From Cordylochernes scorpioides (Eukaryota; Arthropoda; Arachnida; Pseudoscorpiones; Chernetidae): a stretch of 64,000 nt of DNA. Both the position numbers and the translations under genes were made by a program. The notes beneath the pieces are model-generated. The model saw only the letters and a program-made list of their open reading frames with translations, ran no database searches and was not told where the DNA came from. Positions within the stretch are counted from its first letter, which is position 1. The number at the start of each line of letters is the position of its first letter. Shown here in pieces: positions 45,068 through 56,548 of the stretch. The stretch lies in the NCBI GenBank assembly GCA_030710605.1, contig CP092870.1:96500592-96564591 (forward strand). The letters run 5' to 3'.

Positions 45068-45261
45068 AGGTTATCCCAAAAGTTCGTAAACACTTGCAAA
45101 AAAGTGAAATATCAATATTATTCGCCGTTATGTATAATGTCTATATATAATATATAAAGTAATTGTATTATGTATTATTATGTATTCGCCGTAATAATAT
45201 TATTCGCAAAGTAATAATAAAAACAATATTTTAAGAAAAACACGAACTTTTGGGACAATCT
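45068..45261. mobile_element. Mariner-type MITE, 194 bp
   Basis: AGGTTATCCCAAAAGTTCGT faces ACGAACTTTTGGGACAATCT, with TA on both sides. It has no coding sequence. The TIR is unlike the two larger mariners in this window, so its mobiliser is another element. Confidence 0.75.
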
Positions 45262-45362
45262 TATATATTTAATCAATTAGAAATATATCTGACTAACCCA
45301 AACCAATCATTCGATTTATAATATTAACAAAACCGTTGGTTTTATTCTTAAATTCCAGAATA

Positions 45363-45525
45363 CAGTCGAACCTTTCTGTAAAATACATCTAGTTATTGGA
45401 TCAACATGTTCTTTAGAGAGAGGTGTCCTCTTACTGGAGAGTTTCTAAATAGTAAAAAATGTTAATTTTAAACGATGAAAACGGTCTTTGTAGAGAGGTG
45501 TACTCTCATGGAGGTTGTTCTATTG
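45363..45525. mobile_element. pogo-like MITE, 163 bp
   Basis: CAGTCGAACCTTTCTGTAAA and CATGGAGGTTGTTCTATTG are imperfect inverse ends, flanked by TA. Internal GAGAGGTGTCCTCTTACTGG is shared in part with 7979-8144. Confidence 0.7.
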
Positions 45526-45889
45526 TATTGACCAGATACTCTTGACTCTAAACAACAACAACAACAAAAAGGCTTTTATTAGGGCCCATTGGCCTGTATG
45601 GATTCGCCATACAACAACAAAACAATACAGCAATTCCTCTCCCTTTCCCCTTGTGCACGCGAGTCTTTGTTTGAAAAGGGATTTATTTAGACATCTGTTC
45701 TAAAACTTTCCTCACTACCTCTTTTGTGTATGAATATATTTACAATTGATCTGTAGAAATTATAGAGTTCTCTTGACCCTAAACACACATTTTAATTATT
45801 TTTCATATATAAAAATGAAAGAAAAAAAAGAAAAAAAATATTAAATATATAAATATAAATATTACATATAAAAATATTAAAAATAAATA

Positions 45890-46000
45890 AAGCATATCCT
45901 GACCAGGAGCACATGTGCTTTACAGAAGGCAGAGCGCCATCTGGTGGAAAAGAAATCAACTAAACTTAGCCTGATCCCTGATATTTGGCCAACCCATTTT
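45890..46000. mobile_element. Fold-back MITE family E, truncated
   Basis: AAAGCATATCCTGACCAGGA through GAGCGCCATCTGGTGGAA to TGATATTTGGCCAACCC. The right end is missing. Confidence 0.65.
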
Positions 46001-48143
46001 TTTTTCTATTGTTTTTTCATATATAAAAATATGCACTAAGTAGGCTCGAAGTAGACAAGGAATAACCAAGAAGCATATAAGTAGACTAGTTGTATATAAG
46101 AAGTAAAAAAATAAAAAGAAGTAGACAAAATGTAGACAAGGAATACAGATGACACGGGGCAAGAGCCGGCGCCGTGTTTTATATATTTTTAAACGTATTA
46201 TATATTGGAGACATTTGAATATCAAAAGCGTATTATTATGTTTAAATGGATTTTTTTCATTCGATCTATGATATATTATTTAAACAGTAAATATATATAT
46301 ATATACCTATAGGAAAATAAAATTATAGATCCTTCCTATATATATGTAAAACTAATTGAATGCACGTGTGATTTTAATTCCAAAAGATTTTGAGAAAGAG
46401 ATATGTAAAATAGGAAATGTGTTAGTTGCATATATACGTCTGTAAATATGTCTTAGTTTATTTGTGAATGATGCGTTTAAGGGGTGTAGGTTCCTTCATT
46501 CTATCCATATTAAATCGGTTTTTAATGTTTTATTTTGTGAAGTAGTTTTATTAAAATATTATATATATATATATACGATATAAATTTGCATATTCGGAAA
46601 ATACATATTTAAAATAATATTGAAGGCGATTACTGGAATAGTTTTCTAAGCCTATAAAATTTGAATAATATATTTCTTATATATTCAGCAAATACGCATA
46701 GACCTTTTTATATACTCGCATCTAGATTTAAAATAAGTCATATATTCGATTGATATAGGATATTTTGCATATAAAATAAACAAGACGTATGCCTCTGGTA
46801 TAAATAATTCAAATAACATCGTGGCTCGGTTTAGAAGAAAATATAGAAGAAAATCAAAGGAATATTAGAGTACATTAAATATAGGGAAGACTTATATGCA
46901 AATCAGATGAGAGTCACCAAATAATACGACCATATATTCTATATGATAAATCTCTTTATTTGTGTTTTTGAATATTTTGCATCGAATCTTCTTCCCATTT
47001 TTTACTGATCTCTCCAATATACAAAAAACAGTTCTATTATAAAATGCTTTACCAAAAATATTAAAATGTCAAAATCTACTTTCCCCCTTTCTGAAACGAG
47101 CAGGCTTGGCAAAACATGTTTTGATGACTAAATCACAGAGTCGGTCAATAGTCCAAATCATTTATTTATTTTCACAGAATTTTTCTTACAGTCACATTCT
47201 CTCTCTACGAACGTATCTAGAATGATTATTTAAGTTTTTAAAAATTTCATTAAAATTTAGCCTTGTGTGTGATATATAGTAATAATAATAATTTTCATTA
47301 GAATATTCTATGAGTATCGTTAGCATTATTATCATTATAAAATTCTTCATCGTGATTTTCTCATTAATAGCTTCTCTTCGAGAAATATAAATGTTAAATC
47401 TTATTCTAACCTAGTTAAAACTTTCTCCTACAAATATCTGCTCCGCTATAGTCAAAACCACACCTGAATTGGAGTTCTACTAAATATAATCTTGAGTTAT
47501 CAAATAACATTATTATCTGCACTTTCACCCTACATAAACAACAAATAGTTATAATTTCATTAAATATACTTAGAACGAATTTCTCCATAGGATCTGTAAG
47601 AATATCTCGTTTCATGAAACTGGTAAAAAAAAAAGGAAATTGTGTGCGTTTATTTCTCTGAGAAATGTCCTCTCCTGTCGGGCCGGAAAATTCTTCTTTT
47701 AATTTCCCAATTGGGAAGATGGGAACATTGTGTTGGATGTTAATGTCAAATATTATATTTATTCTATGATTGTAATAATCTGTGACTTAAAATATGTGGT
47801 GTCAGGAATGTGTATATATAGGTAAGAGTTAATAGATGGGTAGTTAGAGAGATGGTATCAGTAATGTTTACTTAGATATATTTAGTAATTTATGTTTCTT
47901 GTACCTTCAATAAAGAAGATTTATATTTTAGAAGAGAAGTAATTTTTGAGATCCATCACCAACACATTGGGTTTAATCAATTGACTTTCTTTTGTTGTGT
48001 CCTTGTGATATATATATATCACAAATACATAAAATACAAAACATTTTGAAGCCTTAAAAATAATATTTATCTAAATTCATTTCAACTATCAATATTCCTT
48101 CTCTCATACCAACTTTCTTTCATATATTATAGATGTAATTCTA
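46001..48143. other. 2.1 kb AT-rich intergenic, no gene seen
   Basis: TA microsatellites are present (46288-46305, 46560-46575, 48008-48020). Small frames at 45956-46225 and 47415-47615 lack family motifs. Confidence 0.5.
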
Positions 48144-48420
48144 CTAGACGAATGGCCCGGGCAACGCCCGGGTTTTACCCGCGAGTGCGTATATATTTTT
48201 AAAAACGTTTTAATTCAAATACTATTCGTTACAATTATAAATTGGCGCCATGGATGTCACTCTTGTGAAACGCCCCGTTCCAAACTGTGTGTTTTTAAAA
48301 TGTTTTAATTAAAATACTATTCGTTACAATTATAAATTGGCGCCGTGGATGTCTCTCTTGTGAAACGTCCCGCCCCAAACTGTGTGTGTCTTTAAAATAT
48401 AAAAATAAAAATGTGAACGG
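48144..48420 (-). mobile_element. Helitron 3' end with an internal 110-bp duplication
   Basis: On the minus strand it ends CCCGGGCGTTGCCCGGGCCA followed by TTCGTCTAG and T, the same hairpin and CTAG terminus as the two Helitrons at 21791 and 23219. Inside, the segment with CTATTCGTTACAATTATAAA and GGCGCC is present twice (about 48215-48300 and 48305-48390). The 5' end was not found. Confidence 0.7.
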
Positions 48421-48429
48421 GAAAATATG

Positions 48430-48503
48430 TCCAGGGTAGCCTAGTGGTCATGGCATCTGCCCGGTAAGCGGAAGGTCGTAGGTTCGATTCCCATCCCTTG
48501 ACA
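48430..48503 (+). pseudogene. tRNA-like sequence, Thr-type relic
   Basis: The 74-nt sequence folds as a cloverleaf: acceptor GTCCAGG/CCTTGAC with one mismatch, A-box TAGCCTAGTGG, anticodon stem TCTGC/GCGGA with loop CCGGTAA, and B box GGTTCGATTCC. T7 follows. The loop has C at position 33 where U is normal, and anticodon GGT is not expected for a eukaryotic tRNA-Thr. It is best read as a tRNA relic or SINE head. Confidence 0.6.
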
Positions 48504-49224
48504 CTTTTTTTATTTTATCCATTCTGACCAAAATCTATCCGTGAACTTCACACAGTGAACTTCACACAGACAGAATAAGGCAATTATATAATAACTCTAT
48601 TATATATGACCCATAATAAAAGTATATTTAAGCCAAAGGATATAATTTGACATTTAGACATTGTGATTTAGAGAGGACCCTCTTAAAATAACGTCTAGAT
48701 GATATATTAATAACAAAAGTAAACCTATAGTACCCTAAAATACATAATTATCCCATATATATATATTAAAAGAAAGCTCCGCTTTTCTCTTGTAAACATT
48801 TTTTTCCTTTCATTTTCTCTCTCTCCCCCAAAAATATAAATTAATTAAGATATTATTTTATTGAAAGGGAAAACCTCGTTATTTTTTTTCTCGTCCATTA
48901 TTTAACAAACGCTTAGTGTAGGTCAAAAGTCAAAATAAATATTATCCATTCATTTCTCTTTCTTCTGTGATCCCATTATTCGGTTCTAATTCGATTATTC
49001 GTCTCTAAGCCATTAAAAAAAATGCTATAAATATAATTAATAGTTTTTAATAAAGAGATGTCATTAGTTAAGCCTAATGCCAATAAATGAGCTAGTTAAC
49101 CCGCTGTATTGATGGGATGATCCGTCTTTCTTCACATCATACAATATTTTATAATAAATATTCGAAAAACCCTACGTAATATGAAAAAATAGTACAAATG
49201 TGATTTTGTACTGGGATAAAAGGT
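48504..49224. other. AT-rich intergenic
   Basis: Nothing recognised apart from a short direct repeat GTGAACTTCACACA (48541-48568). Confidence 0.45.
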
Positions 49225-49360
49225 GCATAAATTAAATAATTTATTCCAGAATTCTGGAATAATTAAAAATCAACGAGAATAGTTTATATTTATTCCGATA
49301 GATGGCGCAAGCCATCAGCAACGTTCAGTTGCACGATAAGGAGATGCCTTTTTAAAATAA
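49225..49360. mobile_element. Fold-back MITE family D, partial
   Basis: CCAGAATTCTGGAATAATTA, GGCGCAAGCCATCAGCAACG and GTTGCACGATAAGGAGATGC match the family in one orientation. The left TIR is absent. Confidence 0.65.
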
Positions 49361-49365
49361 CTTAC

Positions 49366-50021
49366 ACAATACGTTTCTTTATTACGAAAACACCAAGAGC
49401 TTTCGAGTTCTCAATCTTCAACAGGATAAAGTTATAATCTAAGAGTGAGCAATATCTATGCAAATCTCACCTCGCGTGCTCACTCTTCTTCTTTCTTATC
49501 TCCTCTCAATCATATTAGGGTATCAAGCTTGTAGAGCTTGAGACTTGACAACCATCATGACTGGGTGAAGTAGAATGCGTTTGCCTTTGTCATTAAGACT
49601 GGGAGAACTACTCAGTGGCAGGCCGACTTAGCTCCAAAAGAAATAGCCGCCTCTGACATGAAGGAACAGACGCCATGTGCAGCCGCTCTTAACATGGGAG
49701 TACAAACGCTGCTCATCCTGTATCCCTGGAGCCCTTACAGGGTACTATCAGCCGGGCCAGCTGAACCCAGGTTTTTTACCGAGCTTGTTACTGCTCCTCC
49801 TCCTCCTTTTTCATCCGGGCTTGGGACCGGCAAAGGCGGAGTTCGCTCACTCTTAGTATAAATACCCATCTATGCAAATCTCACCTCACGTGTTACTCTC
49901 AATATAAATAGCCATTTCGTCTCCCTTGCTCACTCTTTGATTGTAATCTTACCCTGTTCAAGAGCGAGACCTCGAAAGCTCGTGATGTTTTCATAATAAA
50001 GAAACATATTGCGTAAGGTTT
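49366..50021. mobile_element. Facing Penelope-type class 3 ends enclosing a family B copy
   Basis: The left end (minus strand) carries CUGUUGAAGAUUGAG...CUCGAAAGCUC and the right end CUGUUCAAGAGCGAG...CUCGAAAGCUC. Outer arms ACAATACGTTTCTTTATTAC and its inverse match. Family B (49486-49848) lies between. Cores deviate from CUGANGA. Confidence 0.6.
49486..49848 (+). repeat. Family B copy
   Basis: It follows the family order from TTCTTTCTTATCTCC to GGGACCGGCAAAGGCGGAG. It is well conserved and shorter in the 5' third. Confidence 0.8.
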
Positions 50022-50329
50022 TTCCGAATATTTTTTATAAAAGTAAATCTCAAATTTTCTTATATCTGAAAATATAATATTTCTAAATTTTGCCAAAGAA
50101 CACACACGCTATAAACTTTTAATAGGGAACTATACCTTTAGTATTTTGCTGCTCTGAGAATTTGGTTGGTGAAGGAATGATATCGGCATCCATTACCCGG
50201 AATCAAATACCGAATTGGATACTTTTTTTTCCGATAAGCCTTGAAATCAGCCTTTTCACTTCCATCAGCATTTAAAGACCCTTCGAGCAAATTCGACTCA
50301 TTTCATAACTCCTCGTAGGATTAAGGTAT

Positions 50330-50475
50330 TAAGACATTTCTTAATCGTGCAACTAAAAGTTGATGATGGCTTGCGCCATCTGTCGGAATAAATATCAACT
50401 AATCGTTGATTTAAAAAAAATATATTATTCCAGAATTGGACAAATACCTTATCTTGATTAATTAAGTAAAGCTAT
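50330..50475. mobile_element. Fold-back MITE family D, left part
   Basis: GACATTTCTTAATCGTGCAA through GATGGCTTGCGCCATCTGTC to GATTAATTAAGTAAAGCTAT. It is cut at the insertion point of the next element. Confidence 0.6.
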
Positions 50476-50551
50476 CGTAAAGATAGAGGTTGCCTGGCCG
50501 GCATTCATATTTCAATAAAAATAGACACTTCAGCCAGTTAGAGTTTTTTAT

Positions 50552-50597
50552 TTTCTCAACGTTTCGACAAAAATCCTTTGTCTTCGTCAGGAGAAGT
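50552..50597 (-). ncRNA. Hammerhead ribozyme motif (class 2, left arm)
   Basis: On the minus strand: UUCUC, CUGACGA, stem GACAAA/UUUGUC, GAAACGUU, GAGAA. Helix I pairs UUCUC with GAGAA. The loop differs from the right arm but stem II is kept. Confidence 0.7.
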
Positions 50598-50693
50598 AAA
50601 TAAAAATAAAACATTTGGCAAGGCGTTAAAAATTGTTCTGAGGTTGAAAGGGCGTTCTTTTTAACGCCTTGCCAAATACTTTATTTTTATTTA

Positions 50694-50740
50694 CTTCTCC
50701 TGACGAAGACAAAAGATTTTTGTCGAAACGTTGAGAAAAT
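50694..50740 (+). ncRNA. Hammerhead ribozyme motif (class 2, right arm)
   Basis: CUGACGA at 50700-50706 is followed by one extra A, stem GACAAAA/UUUUGUC (708-724), GAAA at 725-728 and CGUU at 729-732. Helix I is UUCUC (50695-50699) with GAGAA (50733-50737). Predicted cleavage is after U50732. Helix III would be AC/GU with no loop, so dimer formation is likely needed. Confidence 0.75.
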
Positions 50741-51069
50741 AAAAAACTCTAACTGGCTGAAGTGTCTATTTTTATTGAAATAATAAAAGCTATTTTGGTT
50801 CAATAATTCTCTCGTAGTGTAGTATGTAATCGAAGCTTTCCATGTACTGATAAGGGATAAATCTCGAAACCTCATGGTATACAGATTGGCCTTTTGTCTG
50901 AATTTGTCAAAATGAAGTATTGTGGGACATTATTGATCACAAATAGTACGTTCTGAACTGGGTTGATAAATCAAAATGCCTTGTTTCGATGTATTTTTAA
51001 AAGGGGAGGTGCTAATTTTGGTACATGAACATCATTCCCCCGTAAGTTTATGCAATACTATTTATATAT

Positions 51070-51260
51070 AAAACAACACTTGAAGTTACACCGCATGAGT
51101 TTCTTTTCAATGAAAAATCAAAATTTATTTCAAGGTGAAATATTGACTATTTCTAACCTTTTTGGATGAGGTATGAAAGGATGAATTATGAAGAGTAATG
51201 ATGAACGGAAAAATAAAAGTGTCCAGGGATGGACACATGGAATTTACAATCACAAGCCGC
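51070..51260. repeat. Interspersed repeat family H
   Basis: TTTCTTTTCAATGAAAAATC, GGATGAGGTATGAAAGG and AAAATAAAAGTGTCCAG match 33170-33500. Confidence 0.6.
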
Positions 51261-51524
51261 AGTGTATTATACTATTTATATATGCAATTATTAATAATAA
51301 CCACATCTCTAACTAGAGATTAACAGAATAAATTATATTTTCTCGTAGAGAATAGAAAGACAAACTTCAGGATGACGCAGCAATTTATTTTTATCAAAAC
51401 AAATTCAAACTTGCCTTCACAAAAGAATTAAAATACAATGAGAGAAAATTTTTGACGAGTAACAAACTATTGAAAATAATATTCTGTTGAGAGACTAAAT
51501 AATAAACATTCAAAAAAGCGTGAA

Positions 51525-51715
51525 ATCATAAGGTGAAAGATTTCTTTTAAAGTTTTAATTATTATATTTTACCCCGAACTTTCGAACATTACTGCCCTTC
51601 CACAAGAGAAAAATCGAAAACGTTCTCTTGTGGAAGGGCAAAAATACTTCGAAAGTTCGGCAAAATAATAATAACAACTTTTAAAAAATCCTTTCGCCTT
51701 TTTTTTTATTTCGCG
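51525..51715. repeat. Palindromic Penelope-type element, decayed class 3
   Basis: TTTACCCCGAACTTTCGAA faces TTCGAAAGTTCGGCAAAAT around GTTCTCTTGTGGAAGGGC and its inverse. GAAAGUU replaces GAAAGCU and the core is degenerate. Confidence 0.6.
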
Positions 51716-52341
51716 CTTTATAGGAATTTTCTGCAGACGATTATATATAACCCCAAATAAACATTCCGTTACAACATTAATAATATACCTATATTAAACA
51801 ATAAAGAAGGTTCCTTGAAATTTGGTTCTTCATAATTGACATGAGAGAACAGAAGAAAATAAGAGATTTCTCCAGAAGCTAAATACAATTCTTAGAACCC
51901 GCCGTTCACAGAAACACCTACTTCAACAATCCACTTCGATAGCACTGCAGAAATGAGCATTCAAATCGTGAAAATAAAAACATATATATGTAAAATGACG
52001 TTTGGCATCCATCGAAATATTGCATTTATTTTGCCCTGAATAATAACTTGTTCTTCCCCATCAAATTCAAAATCTATTTCCCATAATCTACGTATTGAAA
52101 ATATTGAGGGGGAAAAATAATGTTTTTTTTTAATTTCATAGAGTGTTGAAATCACACAGTGTTGAAATTTGATTTTTGACCTAAAGTGAATGCCACGTGA
52201 ATTATGTAATTCAATTCAACATTCCCTTCCACATGTTTGTCCATGAGTATATATTTCTCTCAACCTGTATATATAGCTAAAATAACAATTTCATAGCTCG
52301 ATATTCAATTAAGCCCATTATTGATTTTGTATATATAAATA

Positions 52342-53833
52342 CACTGGTGTCCAAAAAATAAGAAACTTTTGTTTTTAATGATATGTTTTAAAATATACAA
52401 CGCTAAAAGCTAAAAAGTAATTTAATTAGGTATTTTAAGTCGTAGAATTTATTTATCGCCACCATTCGATTCGGTAAAATTGAAAATATGCAAATTTTTG
52501 CTTGTCTTTATAAGTGTGCTATTTGGCGTTTCGTTTACCCCATCTAAGAATTGTCCAATTATAATTTTATTTAATCCTTAGTTAATTATGAGTTTACGAA
52601 AAATTTTAGTAGATGATTTAAAATGGAGAGCTGTTGTAAGAATGGAGGCAGGGCAATCACAAGTTGAAGTAGTAAAATGGCTAAATGTGAATAAATCTGT
52701 GGTCAGCAAAATATGGAAACAGTTCATTGAGACAGGAACCATCAAAAGAAAAGAAGGTTCTGGTAGAAAAAGAAAAACAGCTACCTCTGAAGATCGTTAT
52801 CTGGTCGTAACTGCCAAGCGCCATAGGGAGATGACAGCTATTCAACTCTCTAATGAACTCTCAAGTGCTACTGGAACGAGAATTTCAAGACAAACTGTTT
52901 ACCGAAGGCTTCACGAAGGTGCTCTTTAAGCAAGACGACCAATGGTCTGTATCCCTTTAACTTCTGCTCACAGGAGAGCCCGCTTGAATTGGTGCTTGGA
53001 ACATCACGCCTGGACTCATGATCAGTGGGCCAATGTTCTCTTCAGTGACGAGTCAAGATTTAGTTTAAACACAGATTCTCGACGAGTTTTCATCTGGAGG
53101 GAGCCTGGAACCCGCTATCATCCCAGTAACATCAGGGAAATAGACAGTTTTAGAGGGGGCAGTCTCTTAGTCTGGGCTGGCATCAGTTCTAGCAGACGCA
53201 CACCCCTCCACATTTTTTCTGGGGGCACTTTAACTGCCCAAAGGTACAGGGACGAGATCCTTGAGCCCTATCTAAGACCTTATAGAAATCAAATTGGTGA
53301 CAATTTAATTTTTATGGACGATAATGCTCGTCCGCATAGGGCTAGGCTAGTCAATGAATATCTCCAGAGTGAGAATATTCGAAGAATGGATTGGCCAGCC
53401 AGATCTCCGGACCTGAATCCAATAGAGCATGTGTGGGATGCTCTAGGGAGGCGTATTGGAGCTCGTCACCTCTCTCACAGAACCCTCGTTGAGTTAAGAA
53501 CTGCTCTATTGGAGGAGTGGGGTTTACTACCCCTGGACCTCCTCCAAAGCCTGGTAAACAGTATGAGGGCTCGCTGTGAGACCTTGATAGCTGTTAGAGG
53601 TGATCATACTCCCTATTGATATCTTATTTCTTTAAGATCTGGAACCTTAGCTTTGGGTATGTTGGTAATAATTTGCATATTTCATAATTTCAAATATTTT
53701 ATTTCATTTTCATATAGCTAGTCAAATTCTCCATTGTTTAAACTATTTGTATACTAAATTTTATATTTGTTAATAAATTAGCTTTTGAGAAATTTCAATA
53801 TTGGTTAAGTTTCTTATTTTTTAGACACCAGTG
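52342..53833 (+). mobile_element. Tc1-like transposon, 1.49 kb
   Basis: Terminal repeats CACTGGTGTCCAAAAAATAA and (inverse) CACTGGTGTCTAAAAAATAA differ at one base, with TA on each side (52340-52341 and 53834-53835). It encodes the transposase described next. Overall good preservation suggests a fairly recent insertion. Confidence 0.93.
52588..53619 (+). pseudogene. Tc1-like transposase, DD34E, one premature stop
   Basis: The N-terminal 113 codons contain a paired-type helix-turn-helix with GSGRKRKTAT as the linker hook. A TAA at 52927-52929 then stops translation in RRLHEGAL. The same frame continues without a shift at ARRPMVCIPL to the end, giving about 343 codons if the stop is ignored. 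Catalytic residues are D in FSDESRFSL, D in FMDDNARPHRA and E in SPDLNPIEHVWD, with 34 residues between the last two. The stop position usually holds a Y in this protein family (from memory). With one nonsense change it is a very young pseudogene, or the stop is a sequencing or allelic variant. Confidence 0.92.
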
Positions 53834-53839
53834 TATATA

Positions 53840-53990
53840 TATTATGATGCACTAGCGCGCCATCTTTTATGAAAATTAGAAACTATTATGGACGCGTAAG
53901 ATTATTTTTGAAATTGAACAATTTCTACTGCCCTTACTGCAATGGAAAATCAGTAGTGAACCCTCCAAGCGGTTTCGCCAGTTTAATCTA
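53840..53990 (-). repeat. Repeat family J, long copy
   Basis: On the minus strand it reads ACTGGCGAAACCGCTTGGAG, GGGTTCACTACTGAT, TGCAGTAAGGGCAGTAGAAA, then GATGGCGCGCTAGTGCATCA. The GAGCC part after CTGAT is deleted. Confidence 0.65.
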
Positions 53991-53991
53991 C

Positions 53992-55234
53992 CATACCGCT
54001 GTTATATTGCATTTTTCGATCTTCCCTTTATAGTGATACTGTTGCTAGACTCTTGGAATGGGTATTTTAGAGGAACTATGTACATAAGCTTCATATATAC
54101 ATATATGAATGCTAAACGAATGACCCTGGCCATGTCCGTTCCCCGAGTAACTTTTTTATCGGAGTGTATATAGAAGAGATTCTTTGTTCCCTACAAAACC
54201 AATATGTAAATAGACTGATTGAATATATCGAGTTATATTTATTTAAGGTTTAAAAATTAATAAACAATAGCTCACCTTAGCAGCACGAGATAAACACACC
54301 CTTCGTATTTAAAAAATGTCATTCGAGATAAAGAGTAAAGCGATTTGCTCTTAATATTGCTCTAAAATTTGCTATAATAATTTGCTCTAAAAATTAATAA
54401 TTTTAAAGCTAAGTAGTATATTTAAATATCCAAATATATATATGATGCACTAGCGCGCCATCTGTTATCAATTTTATATTACAAATATATATATCTTTAT
54501 TATAATGTTTATATGAATGGAGATATGTAAATATAGGGGTAAAACCTAAATATTTCAGACGATAAAATCCACAACAATTACATATCATTCAAACAAGAAA
54601 ATTTAAAGAAAGGTTTCTCATAGCTTACTTGTTTTAATGAACATGAAAACTAATAATTATTTTTTTGAGAGGTAAACAAAAATGTATTATAGATTTTGAA
54701 AATACAGAAAAAGATTTTAAGCTATAATTCTATCTACGATTGTTTTTTCACATTTTCAACTCCAAAGTCAATTTTGATCGCACACACACATATATCCCCA
54801 AGTTATCGTGCAAAAAAACTATATATATAAAAAAAGACAAACTATAAAAAAGATCGAGCGGTTCACAATTTTCAAGGAACAGGTCAGCGAGGTTACCATG
54901 GCAACCACATTTAAAGAATAACAGGACAGAAGAATTTTTTTGTAAAGCATACACGAGAGTTTCTTGATCCATTGACTCTTGGACCTAATTATGTTGAGAA
55001 GTGAATAAAAAAATATTCTGAAATTTCAAAAATAATTTGTGCAATATTCAAACTTGATAGCTATAAAATGACTGATTTTTTTTTCATTATACTGATGCCA
55101 GGTGTTTAAGAGTATTTGAGAGGTCTTGAGACCATCTTTTTGCCTGATGCTTTCACTTAAAAAAAACCTTTTTTATATCACGTGGGCGACCTGGTTTCGT
55201 GGGCGATGTCATTCGATGTCAGCTTATTTGCATT
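53992..55234. other. AT-rich intergenic
   Basis: A family J tail occurs at 54443-54480. Other phrases were not recognised. The frame at 54748-54972 lacks motifs. Confidence 0.4.
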
Positions 55235-55665
55235 CATGGACAAAACTTATGGAAGTGGAAAGTCTTTGATGTCGTCGGTCGTCTGTTTTTTTTTAAGGAG
55301 ACAGAGGAATTTTTTTTGTACACACTTGGTTATCTCGTGTCCTCAATAGTCTACTTCTTCACTGTGTTCTATGCACAAAAAACGATGCATATAGTCTCAA
55401 CTTTTGTACATAGATATTCTTTCCTTTTCTTTTTTTTTCTTTTCTGAGCGAGGATTCAGTTTCTTCCCCTGCTTCTCATTTCTTTTTAGATTCATTTATA
55501 ACAGGAGAATCGTCTGTATAAGACGGAATGTCTTAATAAAGTGTGTATGGTTATCTCGTGTTCAATGAAGGTCACTGTAATATATTTCAGAGTTATTGTC
55601 TGAATCCCGATATACATGTTAAAAGATACAACTTCCTTAAGTTTTTTCTCTACGAGAGTGTATAA
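55235..55665 (+). mobile_element. TA-MITE split by a retroposon
   Basis: The left part reads TTCATGGACAAAACTTATGG through ACACTTGGTTATCTCGTGT. After an insertion, TCAATGAAGGTCACTGTAAT resumes and runs to TTTCTCTACGAGAGTGTA. The family matches 55933-56131. Confidence 0.75.
55341..55548 (+). mobile_element. Retroposon with (GT)n tail, 13-bp target duplication
   Basis: GGTTATCTCGTGT is duplicated at 55328-55340 and 55549-55561, exactly where the host MITE is interrupted. The insert ends GGAATGTCTTAATAAAGTG with TGTAT, like family I. It has no clear coding content. Confidence 0.75.
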
Positions 55666-55932
55666 ATAAGAATTCATAAATAAATATGAGCCTAATTTTA
55701 TTTGCATATTGCCAACACTGTCTGTGTACTGTACAGCCGTCGTGAACTAATTAAATAGATAATATGTAAAGGGGGGAATGTGTTAATATTAATATTATTC
55801 TATTATTTTGTATAATTTTATGGAAATTTTCAACTTAATACGTTATAAAATGTGTTAGAAAATTATATAAACATTATTTGTTATATTCTTAATATAACTA
55901 TTTTCTTACATGTGCGTAGTAAATGCAAAATA

Positions 55933-56131
55933 CACTCACGGACAAAAGGAAGTAGAGGGTCATTGATGTCGCCGGTCGTCGGTTTTTTTAATGGGAGACA
56001 GGCAATTTTGTTCACACTTGGTTATCTGGTGTGTTTTCAATAAAGGTCACTGTAATATCTTTCATGGTTTTTGTTTGAATCCTGATATACATGCTAAAAG
56101 GTACAATTTCCTTAAGTTTTGTCCATGAGTG
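55933..56131. mobile_element. TA-flanked MITE, complete 199 bp
   Basis: CACTCACGGACAAAAGGAAG faces TTCCTTAAGTTTTGTCCATG with GAGTG at the end; TA lies on both sides. It is the monomer of the array at 27945-28800. Confidence 0.8.
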
Positions 56132-56548
56132 TAAAAAGACGAATTGTAATTTACTTATTATATAATAAATTCGTCAATCCTTCGATAGTAAAATTTTAAT
56201 CTTTGCTATAGATTAATAAGCCGATATAAAAATATATAAATAACGATATAAAAAAGAATTCAAAGTTTTGTGTAGAAACTAAAGAATGCATAAAGATTTC
56301 CGGATGGCGGCACGCTAAAGAATTTAAACAATGAAACTGAGAAAACTATTTGAAAAAATCTTAGGATATATTGAAAGTATCTCTGATTTAAAAAAGATAA
56401 TAAAAACATTCTTTAAAATGTAAGAAAAGTACTTTCATGGACAAAACTTAAGGAAGTTGTACCTTTTAGCATGTATATTGGGGTTGAGACAATAACTCAA
56501 AACTGATTCCGAAATAGCCTAAAACCAACTCCATAAAGCTCCAAAATA

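Larger units (their letters stand above)
50476..50785. mobile_element. Palindromic Penelope-type retroposon with two consensus hammerheads (class 2)
   Basis: AAAGCTAT is duplicated at 50468-50475 and 50786-50793. A left extension (CGTAAAGATAGAGG with GCCTGGCCGGCATTCAT) is followed by an arm from ATTTCAATAAAAATAGACAC to a centre near 50645 and the inverse arm. Each arm has a CUGACGA...GAAACGUU core. It has the same plan as 32216-32459 and is the best-preserved copy. Confidence 0.8.
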
